12,256 nucleotides of DNA from QHXQ01 sp036389375 (GCA_036389375.1 DASVQA010000180.1:1-12256), one strand, 5' to 3'. Shown: positions 1-7,447, numbered from the stretch's first letter. Numbers and translations are program-made. Notes: generated by a model from the letters alone, not told the origin.

Positions 1-2872
1 CAGGACTGGTGGCGTAGTCGACGGTGACGGCGGTGGGCGCGGGGGCGGAGAGGGTGACTGAGATGTCGAGCCGCCCGGCGTTTTCGGTGACGGGGATGTT
101 GTCGCCGGTAAACTGCACTGTCAGCGGCGCTGTTGGCACGCTCACCAGATAGCGAGCGAGGGCGAAGTCTCTGCTGCTGCCGGTGTCGGCGTAGCCGGCA
201 GCGACGATCTTGGCGTCGGGTTGAATGGCGATGGCGTTAGCTTGATTATCAACGCCGAAGAAGTCGGTCGTGACCTTGCCGCCAGTGCCGAAGGTCGAAT
301 CGAGTGCGCCGTTGGTGTTGTAGCGCGCGACGGCAAAGAAGGCAAAGGGGCCGGTCGCGGCGGCGGCGGCCTGAGCGTTAAGCATCGTGGCCGTCAATTC
401 GTGGCGCGCAGACTTCGTGGCGTCGTCGGCCGTGTAGTAAGTCACGTCGTCGGCAGCGTTGCGGGGCGTCAGAAGCGCCTGCTGCGTCGCGGCGGCAGCG
501 AGCGGGAAGTAGAAACCGGCGGCGACGAGTTTCCCGTCGGCTTGCAGGGCGAGGTCTTGGGCCGAGTCGAAACCGCCGAAGTCGGTGGTAACTTTGCCGT
601 CACCGTCGAAGGAAGTGTCGAGCGAGCCGTTTGTGTTGTAGCGCGCGAGGGCGAAATCGCTGTTCGTGCCGGGGAGCGTGGCCGCGCCGGCTGCGACTAA
701 CTTGCCGTCCGACTGTCTGACCAGACCGCTGATGGCGTCTGCGCCGCCGCTAAAGTCGGTCGTGGCTTTGCCGTCGCCGTCGAAGGAAGTGTCGAGCGAG
801 CCGTCCGCGTTGTAACGCGCGAGCGCAAAGTCGCCGGCCGACGAGCCAGCGACGACAATTTTGGCGTCAGACTGAATCAGTACGGCAGTGGCGGAATCCG
901 ATCCGCCGGCGAAGTCGGTCGTCACTTTGCCGTCGGTGTCGAACGAAGTGTCGAGCGAGCCGTTGGCGTTCAGGCGCGCGATGAGGAAGTCGCTGAAGTT
1001 CGTGCCGACGACGACGATCTTACCATCGGATTGTACGGCCACGCCGAGCGCGCTGTCGTGGCTTGTGCCAAAGTCAACTGTGACCAGCCCACCCGTGCCA
1101 AAGGTGGTGTCGAGCGAGCCGTTCGAGTTGTAGCGCGCGAGGGCAAAAGAGGTGTCGGCGCTGGGTATTTGACTGAAATGCGCGCCGGTCTGCCCGGCGG
1201 CGATGATCTTGCCGTCGGCTTGCAGCGCCCCGGCGAAGGCGAAATCGTCGCTGTCGGTCGAGAAGTTGGTCGTGACGATGCCGCCCGTGCCGAAGGTCGT
1301 ATCGAGCGAGCCGTCGTTGTTGTAGCGCGCGAGTTGGAAGTTGGGGTTCTGCGTGTTGACGATGCGGATGCGCAGGTCGTTGCGCCCGACGGCGACGACA
1401 CGGCCGTCCGCCTGTGTGAGCAGTGCCGTGACGCTGTCGTCGTTGAGCGCAAAGTCTGTGATGGCGATGCCGTCACCGTCAAACGAAGTGTCGAGCGCGC
1501 CGTTCGCGTTGTAGCGCATGACGCCGAAGTCGCGCTGGCTTGAGGCGTTGTCATCGCCCGCCGCGACGATCTTGCCGTCGCCTTGGAGCGCCACGCCGAG
1601 CGCGCCGAGATTGAAGCGCCCGCCTCCGGAGTCGGTCAGGACAAAGCCGTCGGTGTCAAACGAAGTGTCGAGCGAGCCATTTGTGTTGTAGCGCGCGAGG
1701 GCGAAAAAGCTACCGCCCGATATTGTGCCCGCGCGCCCGGCGGCGATGATCTTGCCGTCGGGTTGCAGCACGACCGCCTCGGCCGCGTCTACGAGACCGA
1801 GGTCGGTTATGACCTTGCCATCGGTGTCAAACGAGGTATCGAGCGAGCCATCTGTGTTGTAGCGCGCGAGGGCAAAGTTGTCGTCAGCGGCGACGCTGCG
1901 CGCGGTCTGTCCGACGGCGACGATCTTGCCGTCGGACTGAATGACAACGTCGCTGGCCTCTTCAAACGTGCCGCCGAAGGCGGTCATGGTCTTGCCGTCT
2001 GTGTCGAACGAGGTGTCGAGCGCGCCGTTGGCGTTCAGGCGCGCGACGGCGAAGGCGCTGCTGCCCTGTCCGACCACGACCATCTTGCCGTCGGTTTGGA
2101 GCGCAACGGCGAAGGCTTGTTCAAACGTGAGTTCGGTGAAATCAACGGTCGCGCGCCCGTCCGTGTCGAACGAGGTGTCGAGCGCGCCGTCCGAGTTATA
2201 GCGGGCGACGGCAAAGACGCTGTTGAAGGTGGAATTATCTGTGGCCGTACCTACGACGACAAACTTGCCGTCGGGCTGTAGCTTGATGTCGTTCGCTGCG
2301 GCGCTGTTGCCCGGAAACGGCGTGAGGACTAAGCCGCCCGTGCCGAAGGTGGTGTCGAGCGAGCCGTTCGAGTTGTAGCGCGCGAGCGCGAAGGCGCTGG
2401 CAAAGCTGCTGCTAGGGTCGTTGGCTAGGCCCGCGAGGACGATCTTGCCATCGGGCTGGATGACGAGGGCGGAAGCGAATCCGCCCTGCCCGACGGGGAA
2501 GTCGGTGTGGACGCGCCCGCCGTTGCCGAAGGTCGCGTCGAGCGAGCCGTCCGTGTTGTAGCGCGTCAGGGCGAAGTCTGTGCTGGACGAGCCGGCGACG
2601 ACGATCTTGCCGTCCGACTGGATGGCGATGTCGTTGGCGGTGTCGAGTCCACCGGGAAACGACGTGGCGACGCGTCCGCCGCTGCCGAACGTCGTGTCGA
2701 GGTCGCCGTCATTAGCGACGGCGACGGCCGCCACGTGCGGGCGCTGGCTGAGGACGAGCAACATGGCGACGAGCGCGCAGAGGGCCGCATAACGCGCCCA
2801 GCGCCAACGGGCAGCCGCCGTTTGCCGTGCAACTAGAGTAAGCAGGAAAGATGACTGTGCGGCCCTGTTCAT
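1..2872 (-). CDS. Large exported delta-60 repeat protein, entering a Calx-beta-like domain (3' end beyond the left edge)
   Basis: An open frame of 957 codons runs from an ATG at 2872-2870 off the left edge. I spot-checked the frame at about 15 of the repeated Arg-Tyr-Asn or Arg-Leu-Asn sites and it stays in phase. GAGAGG at 2884-2879, 6 nt upstream, supports this start. Residues about 26-42 form a basic-then-hydrophobic segment (WARYAALCALVAMLLVLS) followed by an Ala/Val stretch ending near residue 53, which looks like a long signal peptide, so the product is probably exported. Residues 55-908 hold 14 tandem delta-60 repeats with the pattern G-[SA]-L-D-[TA]-[TS]-F-[GD]-x-[GD]-G, then LQxDGKIVxAG, then FALARYN. 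From about residue 916 the pattern changes to NIPVTENAGRLDISVTL, which resembles the start of a Calx-beta domain. Repeat 13 carries an insertion of about 53 residues. The family is thought to form beta-propeller-like surface or secreted structures; the ligand is unknown. The divergent neighbour is a sigma/kinase pair. Total length cannot be known here. Confidence 0.9.
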   Translation of the reverse strand, partial: MNRAAQSSFLLTLVARQTAAARWRWARYAALCALVAMLLVLSQRPHVAAVAVANDGDLDTTFGSGGRVATSFPGGLDTANDIAIQSDGKIVVAGSSSTDFALTRYNTDGSLDATFGNGGRVHTDFPVGQGGFASALVIQPDGKIVLAGLANDPSSSFASAFALARYNSNGSLDTTFGTGGLVLTPFPGNSAAANDIKLQPDGKFVVVGTATDNSTFNSVFAVARYNSDGALDTSFDTDGRATVDFTELTFEQAFAVALQTDGKMVVVGQGSSAFAVARLNANGALDTSFDTDGKTMTAFGGTFEEASDVVIQSDGKIVAVGQTARSVAADDNFALARYNTDGSLDTSFDTDGKVITDLGLVDAAEAVVLQPDGKIIAAGRAGTISGGSFFALARYNTNGSLDTSFDTDGFVLTDSGGGRFNLGALGVALQGDGKIVAAGDDNASSQRDFGVMRYNANGALDTSFDGDGIAITDFALNDDSVTALLTQADGRVVAVGRNDLRIRIVNTQNPNFQLARYNNDGSLDTTFGTGGIVTTNFSTDSDDFAFAGALQADGKIIAAGQTGAHFSQIPSADTSFALARYNSNGSLDTTFGTGGLVTVDFGTSHDSALGVAVQSDGKIVVVGTNFSDFLIARLNANGSLDTSFDTDGKVTTDFAGGSDSATAVLIQSDAKIVVAGSSAGDFALARYNADGSLDTSFDGDGKATTDFSGGADAISGLVRQSDGKLVAAGAATLPGTNSDFALARYNTNGSLDTSFDGDGKVTTDFGGFDSAQDLALQADGKLVAAGFYFPLAAAATQQALLTPRNAADDVTYYTADDATKSARHELTATMLNAQAAAAATGPFAFFAVARYNTNGALDSTFGTGGKVTTDFFGVDNQANAIAIQPDAKIVAAGYADTGSSRDFALARYLVSVPTAPLTVQFTGDNIPVTENAGRLDISVTLSAPAPTAVTVDYATSP
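149..2710 (-). repeat. 14 tandem delta-60 repeat units within the exported protein
   Basis: Fourteen units of about 50-70 codons each (unit 13 is about 105) are visible on the minus strand. Each has a turn motif (LDTTFGTGG or LDTSFDTDG), a strand with DGKIVVAG, and a closing FALARYN. Two sub-types occur in blocks. Units 1-3, 9, 10 and 14 have the TFGxGG form; units 4-8 and 11-13 have the SFDxDG form. The copies are diverged at DNA level, so this is an old protein-domain array and not a recent DNA repeat. Confidence 0.9.
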
Positions 2873-2878
2873 AATCTA

Positions 2879-2884
2879 CCTCTC
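2879..2884 (-). promoter_or_regulatory. Ribosome binding site of the delta-60 repeat gene
   Basis: GAGAGG lies 6 nt before the ATG at 2872 and fixes the start of the large exported protein. Confidence 0.6.
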
Positions 2885-3030
2885 GAAAAGTCCGGTTTTT
2901 GGGGCAACGACCTTGAATAAGGCAAGGCTTCCGTCGAGCCGATGGTTACTGCCTCAAGGCACTATTGGGTTCTTCAATTAACTATAGCGTAATCGGGTGT
3001 CGAAAATGGACAGCCCCGGCGAAAATTCTT

Positions 3031-3057
3031 TTGCAAAGACGCATTCAAGGGTAAAAT
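3031..3057 (+). promoter_or_regulatory. Candidate promoter for the sigma factor/kinase operon
   Basis: TTGCAA (3031-3036) and TAAAAT (3052-3057) resemble -35 and -10 boxes, but the 15-nt spacer is short for sigma70. Transcription would start near 3064, leaving a leader of about 20 nt that still contains the GGAGG site. The divergent spacer 2885-3030 must also hold the promoter of the delta-60 gene; I see no convincing boxes for it. An autoregulatory ECF-type promoter could be hidden here and would not match the housekeeping consensus. Confidence 0.3.
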
Positions 3058-3072
3058 CACGAACCTGACGTT

Positions 3073-3077
3073 GGAGG
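3073..3077 (+). promoter_or_regulatory. Ribosome binding site selecting the TTG start of the sigma factor
   Basis: GGAGG lies 5 nt before TTG at 3083. It overlaps the alternative in-frame TTG at 3071, which has no site of its own, so the downstream TTG is preferred. Confidence 0.6.
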
Positions 3078-3082
3078 CCGCT

Positions 3083-3661
3083 TTGAATACACCCTCGCCG
3101 CAAGACGTAACCCAAATTCTGAAGGACTGGAGCGACGGAGACGACGACGCGCCGGTCAAACTCATGCCGCTCGTCTACGACGAGTTGCGCCGGCTGGCGC
3201 GCGACTACCTGCGCCGTGAACGGGCCGATCACACGCTGCAAGCGACGGCGCTCGTCCACGAGGCCTACGTGCGGATGGTCGGCCAACAGAGCGTGGGCTG
3301 GCAGAACCGCGCGCACTTCTACGGCGTCGCGGCCCGTTTGATGCGCGGCATTCTGGTCGATCATGCGCGCGCCCACACGGCGCTCAAGCGTGGCGGCGGC
3401 GCGCAGAAATTGACGCTCGACGAAGCGAAGATTATGCCCGACGGGCGCGCCGCCGATCTGGTCGCGCTCGACGACGCCTTGAAACTTTTGGCGCAGACCT
3501 ATCCGCGCAAAAGCGAAGTGGTCGAACTAAAATTCTTCGGCGGGCTGGAAGCGAAAGAGATCGCAGAGGTCTTGGGCGTGGCGGAAAAAACCGTCCTGCG
3601 CGATTGGAGTTTTGCCAAGCTGTGGCTCTGCCGGGAACTGAGCAAGGAGTCGCTCGCCTGA
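3083..3661 (+). CDS. ECF sigma factor, ECF43-like (TIGR02999-type), kinase-linked
   Basis: The product is 192 residues and should direct RNA polymerase to a dedicated promoter set. Region 2 spans about residues 26-103 (KLMPLVYDELRRLARDYLRR, then TALVHEAYVRM, then AHFYGVAARLMRGILVDHAR). Region 4, with its helix-turn-helix, is about residues 132-185 (AKEIAEVLGVAEKTVLRDW). The TTG start at 3083 was chosen for the GGAGG 5 nt upstream; a TTG at 3071 would add four residues. The acidic DAED motif that most ECF sigmas have in region 2.2 aligns with Q53-A54-T55-A56, so both acidic residues are absent and a threonine is present. ECF43 sigmas share this feature, and one of them (EcfP of Vibrio parahaemolyticus) is activated by threonine phosphorylation by its neighbouring kinase. 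No anti-sigma gene is adjacent. The stop overlaps the kinase start. Family assignment is firm; phospho-activation is inferred. Confidence 0.9.
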   Translation: MNTPSPQDVTQILKDWSDGDDDAPVKLMPLVYDELRRLARDYLRRERADHTLQATALVHEAYVRMVGQQSVGWQNRAHFYGVAARLMRGILVDHARAHTALKRGGGAQKLTLDEAKIMPDGRAADLVALDDALKLLAQTYPRKSEVVELKFFGGLEAKEIAEVLGVAEKTVLRDWSFAKLWLCRELSKESLA

Positions 3662-6123
3662 TGGGGCCGGACAGGGCCGAGCAGGTGGCGGAACTCGTCG
3701 AGTCGGCGCTTGAGCGCGCGCCGGCGCAGTGGCCCGCGTTTCTCGACGCGGCGTGCGCGGGCGACCAATCTTTGCGCGCCGAGGTGGAATCGCTCCTGCG
3801 CCATCAGGAGCAGGCGCAGCACTTCATCGAAGCACCCGCTTTTCAGTTGGCCGCCGAAATGCTGACGAGCGCGGACGGCGAACTCAAAGCCGGACAGATG
3901 CTCGGCGGCTACGAGATTCTCGCGCCGCTCGGCGAAGGCGGCATGGGCGAGGTCTATCTCGCGCACGACACGAAACTGGGGCGCAAGGTCGCCATCAAAC
4001 TGGTCAAGCGCGGGCTGGGCACGAGCGACGTGCTGCGCCGCTTCCGTCACGAGGAGCAGATTCTCGCCAACCTCGACCACCCGCACATCGCGCGGCTCTT
4101 TGGCGGCGGGACGACCGAGGACGGGCTGCCCTACTTCGTCATGGAGTACATCGAAGGGCAGCAGATCAATAAATACTGCGACGCGCAACAACTCACCACC
4201 GGCGCGCGCCTCGAACTGTTCCGCGCCGTCTGCGCCGCCGTCACCTACGCGCACCAGCACCTCGTCGTTCACCGTGACATTAAACCCGGCAACATCATCG
4301 TCACGCCCGCCGGTACACCCAAACTGCTCGATTTCGGCATCGCCAAACTGCTCGACGCCGACACGGCGCAAACGGACGCGCACACCGTCACGCTGCTCGG
4401 CGTGATGACGCCCGAATACGCCAGCCCGGAACAGTCGCGTGGCGAACCCGTGACGACTGCGAGCGACATCTATTCGCTCGGCGTGCTGCTCTACGAACTT
4501 CTCACCGGGCATCGCCCCTATCGTTTCCAGAGCCGGCGACCCGACGAGATGGCCCGCGTCATCTGCGAGCAGGAACCGGAACGGCCAAGCACGGCCATCA
4601 GCCGGCTTGAGGAAGTGCCGGGCGCAGGGAACCGGCCAACGCAGATGATCACGCCGGAATCGGTCGGGCGCACGCGCAAAGAGCAGCCGGAGCAACTACG
4701 CCGCCGGCTCGCGGGCGACTTGGACAACATCGTGCTGCTGGCGCTGCGCAAAGAACCGCAGCGCCGTTACGCCTCGGTCGAACAGTTCTCCGAAGACGTA
4801 CGCCGCTACCTGAACGGGCTGCCGGTCAGCGCGCGTAAAGCCACCTTCGCCTATCGCAGCACGAAGTTTATCAAGCGGCACAAGGTCGGCGTCGCCTCCG
4901 CTTTGCTCGTACTGCTGGCGCTCGTCTCCGGGCTGGCGACGACCATCTGGCAGGCGCGGCGGGCGCGGGCTGAGCGGGCACGGGCCGAGCGCCGTTTCAA
5001 CGACGTGCGGAAACTGGCGAACTCGAATCTGTTCGAGCTACACGATGCGATTGCCAATCTGCCCGGTTCGACCACCGCGCGCGCACTGTTAGTCAAAAGG
5101 GCTTTGGAATATCTGGACAGTCTGGCGCAGGAAGCGCAGGATGATCCTTCGCTGCAACGCGAACTGGTCGCGGCCTATCTCAAGGTCGGCAACGTGCAGG
5201 GCAATCCCAACAACGCCAACCTCGGCGACGCGGCCGGCGCGCTGCAAAGCTACGCCAAAGCACAGACGCTCGCCACGCGCCTCGTCGCGCTCAACCCGGC
5301 GGACGCGCAGGCGCGGCGCTTCATCGGCGTCGTTAACGAGAAGATGAGCGACGTGCAGGCGGGCACGGGCGACATCGGCGGCGCAGTCGGCAGCGCCCGC
5401 GCGTCGCTCTCGATCTTCAAGGCGATTGCCGACGCCGCGCCCGCCAACATGGAAGCCCGGCAGTCGCTTGCGATCAGCTATATCAAGTCGGGCGACGTGC
5501 TTGGCAACGCTAATTTCCCGAACGCAGGCGATCAGGTGGGCGCGCTGGCGAGCTATCGCGCCGCCGCCGAAATTCTGGAATCGCTCTCGACGGCCGACCC
5601 GGCGAACGCCAAGACGCGCCGGTTGCGCGGACTCATCTACGAGCGCCTCGGCACGATGCTACAGGCGCAGGGCGATGTTGGCGCGGCGCTCGCCGCTTAC
5701 AGCAAATCGCTCGTCATCAGAGAACAGTTTGCGGCCGAGCATCCGACGGACACGGACGCGATCCGCGACGCAGCCATCGCGCACGAGAAGATCGGCGATG
5801 TCATGGCCGCGAAGGGGGAACTGAAGGCCGCGTTTGAGAGTCGGCGCAGGTCGCTCGAAATCTTCCGGGGGTTGGTCGAGTCCGATCCGCAGAACGTGCA
5901 GGCGCAGCAATCGCTGGCGATCAGCTATCTGCATCTGGGCGACACGCTGGGCCGCCCCGCGTCGCCCAATCTCGGTCGCCCGGCCGAGGCGCTGAAAAAC
6001 TACCGGCTGGCCTTCGCCGTGCTCAGCGCCCACGCAGACCGCGATGCGGGCGCGAACGTGAAGGCGCGCGAAACGCTCGCGGAAATTCAGCAACGCTTGA
6101 GCGCGCTGCACGCACGCCCCTGA
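3661..6123 (+). CDS. Transmembrane Ser/Thr protein kinase with TPR sensor region
   Basis: The product is 820 residues from ATG 3661, whose A is the last base of the sigma factor stop (TGATG), so the two are translationally coupled. AAGGAG at 3644-3649 lies 11 nt upstream. Residues 1-80 are a helical lead-in common in acidobacterial kinases of this kind. The kinase domain spans about 84-395: Gly loop LGEGGMGEVY (90-99), VAIK lysine K113, HRDIKPGN with catalytic D206 and N211, DFG at 224-226, and TPEYASPEQ at 250-258. All catalytic residues are present, so it should be active. About residues 300-345 hold a spacer before the last kinase helices. KRHK precedes one membrane segment (about 409-430). 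Residues about 500-810 form six TPR-like units, probably outside the membrane. It may sense a signal by its TPRs and phosphorylate the overlapping sigma factor; that substrate is inferred. Confidence 0.93.
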   Translation: MGPDRAEQVAELVESALERAPAQWPAFLDAACAGDQSLRAEVESLLRHQEQAQHFIEAPAFQLAAEMLTSADGELKAGQMLGGYEILAPLGEGGMGEVYLAHDTKLGRKVAIKLVKRGLGTSDVLRRFRHEEQILANLDHPHIARLFGGGTTEDGLPYFVMEYIEGQQINKYCDAQQLTTGARLELFRAVCAAVTYAHQHLVVHRDIKPGNIIVTPAGTPKLLDFGIAKLLDADTAQTDAHTVTLLGVMTPEYASPEQSRGEPVTTASDIYSLGVLLYELLTGHRPYRFQSRRPDEMARVICEQEPERPSTAISRLEEVPGAGNRPTQMITPESVGRTRKEQPEQLRRRLAGDLDNIVLLALRKEPQRRYASVEQFSEDVRRYLNGLPVSARKATFAYRSTKFIKRHKVGVASALLVLLALVSGLATTIWQARRARAERARAERRFNDVRKLANSNLFELHDAIANLPGSTTARALLVKRALEYLDSLAQEAQDDPSLQRELVAAYLKVGNVQGNPNNANLGDAAGALQSYAKAQTLATRLVALNPADAQARRFIGVVNEKMSDVQAGTGDIGGAVGSARASLSIFKAIADAAPANMEARQSLAISYIKSGDVLGNANFPNAGDQVGALASYRAAAEILESLSTADPANAKTRRLRGLIYERLGTMLQAQGDVGAALAAYSKSLVIREQFAAEHPTDTDAIRDAAIAHEKIGDVMAAKGELKAAFESRRRSLEIFRGLVESDPQNVQAQQSLAISYLHLGDTLGRPASPNLGRPAEALKNYRLAFAVLSAHADRDAGANVKARETLAEIQQRLSALHARP

Positions 6124-6160
6124 GCGGCCCCCGCGCGCTGCGAAAGAGCCGGACAGGTGA

Positions 6161-6190
6161 TTGACTAAGGACGCGCCGGCCGCTTATATT
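6161..6190 (+). promoter_or_regulatory. Sigma70-type promoter of nuoAB
   Basis: TTGACT (6161-6166), an 18-nt spacer and TATATT (6185-6190) match the housekeeping consensus at 5 of 6 positions in each box. Transcription would begin near 6197, about 45 nt before the nuoA ATG. The kinase ends 37 nt before the -35 box, so nuoAB can be transcribed separately from the sigma/kinase operon. Confidence 0.6.
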
Positions 6191-6242
6191 GCGCTTGTCT
6201 GTAAACATCTCGCATACGCCGCCGTCTCCGTCGTTAAAGATC

Positions 6243-6674
6243 ATGTCGAGCCTGCTTCTACTCCAAGCGTTGCCTGCGCCCGGCCGCGTGCCGGCCGGCG
6301 ACAGCCCGCTCACGGCCTACTGGCCCGTGATGATCTTCTTCGTCTTTGCGATCATCTTCCCCGTCCTGCCGATTGTGCTGGGGCGTCTGCTCCGGCCGAA
6401 CGTCTATCAGAAGGACAAGATGCGCCCCTACGAGTGCGGCATAGACCCGACGACCGAAGCGCACGACCGCTTTACGGTGCGCTACTACATCGTCGCCATG
6501 CTCTTTCTCGTCTTCGACGTGGAGACGATCTTTCTGCTCCCCTGGGCCATCATCTTCATGGGCGACGATTTCAGCTTCACCAAGTTCGCCCTGCTGGAAA
6601 TGTTCGTCTTCTTAGCGATTCTGGTGCTTGGTTATTACTACGCGTGGCGCAAAGGCGCTTTAGAGTGGGCGTGA
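6243..6674 (+). CDS. nuoA: NADH:quinone oxidoreductase subunit A (complex I)
   Basis: The product is 143 residues, normal for NuoA, a small membrane subunit next to the quinone-binding region of complex I. Three membrane helices are visible: about 26-49 (YWPVMIFFVFAIIFPVLPIV), 79-105 and 114-134. The hallmark loop KMRPYECGIDP (59-69) with conserved E64 and C65, and RFTVRYYIVAMLFLVFDVE (76-94) leading into helix 2, identify the family. ATG 6243 was chosen because an upstream TTG at 6189 would overlap the predicted -10 box and add 18 residues lacking NuoA character. No clear Shine-Dalgarno site precedes the ATG. nuoB follows after 101 nt. Compared with many NuoA proteins, an extra Pro/Ala-rich stretch of about 20 residues precedes helix 1. 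Confidence 0.95.
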   Translation: MSSLLLLQALPAPGRVPAGDSPLTAYWPVMIFFVFAIIFPVLPIVLGRLLRPNVYQKDKMRPYECGIDPTTEAHDRFTVRYYIVAMLFLVFDVETIFLLPWAIIFMGDDFSFTKFALLEMFVFLAILVLGYYYAWRKGALEWA

Positions 6675-6682
6675 AAGGAGGG

Positions 6683-6770
6683 TGCGGGCTTGCGGGCTGA
6701 CGGCTGACGGATTGCATGTTAACGTGTCGCGCGTTTTCATTCATCTCTCATCTCTTAACCCTGAACCCTT
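6683..6770 (+). repeat. Cluster of short direct duplications in the nuoA-nuoB spacer
   Basis: The 101-bp spacer contains four short tandem duplications: TGCGGGCT twice (6683-6698), GGCTGAC twice (6695-6708), TCATCTC twice (6741-6754), and AACCCTG then AACCCTT (6757-6770). Three have a 7-nt period. The spacer has no reading frame of interest and no convincing ribosome binding site before nuoB. The 7-nt period matches the repeat array at 9724-9805, whose unit GTGCTGA shares the core CTGA with two of the units here. Confidence 0.7.
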
Positions 6771-6775
6771 AGCTC

Positions 6776-7420
6776 ATGGCTGAACATCCTGAAGGCATTG
6801 TTTTAACCACCGTCGATTCACTCTTCAACTCGCTGCGGCGCAACTTGGCCGCGCCCATGTTGAACGTGAAGCCGGTGAAGGATTTCATCAACTGGGGACG
6901 CAAGTCGGCATTGTGGCCGATGACGTTTGGCTTGGCCTGTTGCGCCATCGAGATGATCGCCACCGGCGCGGGGCGCTTCGATATTGATCGGTTCGGCGCG
7001 GGTGTGTTCCGGCCGAGTCCGCGCCAGAGCGACCTGATCATCGTCGCGGGCACGGTCACGTTGAAGATGGGCCCGGTCGTGCGGCGCGTCTATGATCAGA
7101 TGCCGGAGCCGAAGTGGGTCATCGCTATGGGCGCGTGCGCTTCGACGGGCGGGCCGTTCGATTCATATTCGACGATGCAGGGCGTGGATCGCACGATCCC
7201 CGTTGACGTGTACATTCCCGGCTGCCCGCCGCGCCCTGAGGCGCTGCTCTACGGGCTGATGCGCCTGCAAGACATCATCATGCGCGAACACCCGTCCGCT
7301 TACATCTTCGAGTCAGACGGCGCGGTGCATCGGCTGCGCCAGTTCGAGGGCGAGGAAGAGTTGCAGTCCGTCTCGCCGCTCGACCGCGAGGCGACGGAAG
7401 TGATCGCGGCCAACAGTTAG
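6776..7420 (+). CDS. nuoB: NADH:quinone oxidoreductase subunit B (complex I, cluster N2)
   Basis: The product is 214 residues. NuoB is a peripheral-arm subunit that carries the last iron-sulfur cluster, N2, before quinone. All four ligands are visible: adjacent C55-C56 in FGLACCAIEM, C121 in AMGACASTGGPF, and C150 in VYIPGCPPRPEALLYG. The region RFGAGVFRPSPRQSDLIIV (about 72-90) is also diagnostic. A tail of about 35 residues after the core (EGEEELQSVSPLDREATEV) makes it longer than compact NuoB proteins. ATG 6776 has no obvious Shine-Dalgarno site; the bases just upstream are AACCCTT. It probably shares the nuoA transcript, unless the unusual spacer holds its own promoter. nuoC does not follow: a strong terminator and a convergent gene come next. 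Confidence 0.97.
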   Translation: MAEHPEGIVLTTVDSLFNSLRRNLAAPMLNVKPVKDFINWGRKSALWPMTFGLACCAIEMIATGAGRFDIDRFGAGVFRPSPRQSDLIIVAGTVTLKMGPVVRRVYDQMPEPKWVIAMGACASTGGPFDSYSTMQGVDRTIPVDVYIPGCPPRPEALLYGLMRLQDIIMREHPSAYIFESDGAVHRLRQFEGEEELQSVSPLDREATEVIAANS

Positions 7421-7447
7421 GCGCGCACAGTTAACTCGGAAAATTTA

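Noticed and set aside
149..2710. Regularly spaced similar DNA blocks, considered as CRISPR-like or satellite DNA
   Set aside because: The period is about 150-210 bp and irregular, and the conserved parts are in codon register with a delta-60 protein repeat. There are no short identical repeats with unique spacers.
221..2836. Several plus-strand open frames (for example 221-700, 1031-1543, 1583-2281) antisense to the delta-60 gene
   Set aside because: They translate to repetitive Arg/Val/Gly-rich sequence that mirrors the repeat period of the minus-strand gene. None has a family motif, while the minus-strand frame is continuous and clearly a known repeat.
3604..3660. TTG at 3604 as the kinase start
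   Set aside because: It would overlap the sigma factor by 58 nt and add residues without family character. ATG 3661 is coupled to the sigma stop by TGATG with AAGGAG upstream.
3499..4695. 398-codon open frame on the minus strand opposite the sigma factor and kinase
   Set aside because: It is a shadow of the high-GC kinase gene: Arg/His/Phe-rich with no recognisable domain. The plus strand encodes an intact kinase with all motifs.
6124..6160. Possible terminator after the kinase gene
   Set aside because: The GC-rich stretch has no clear stem followed by a U run; only the nuoAB promoter that follows is convincing.
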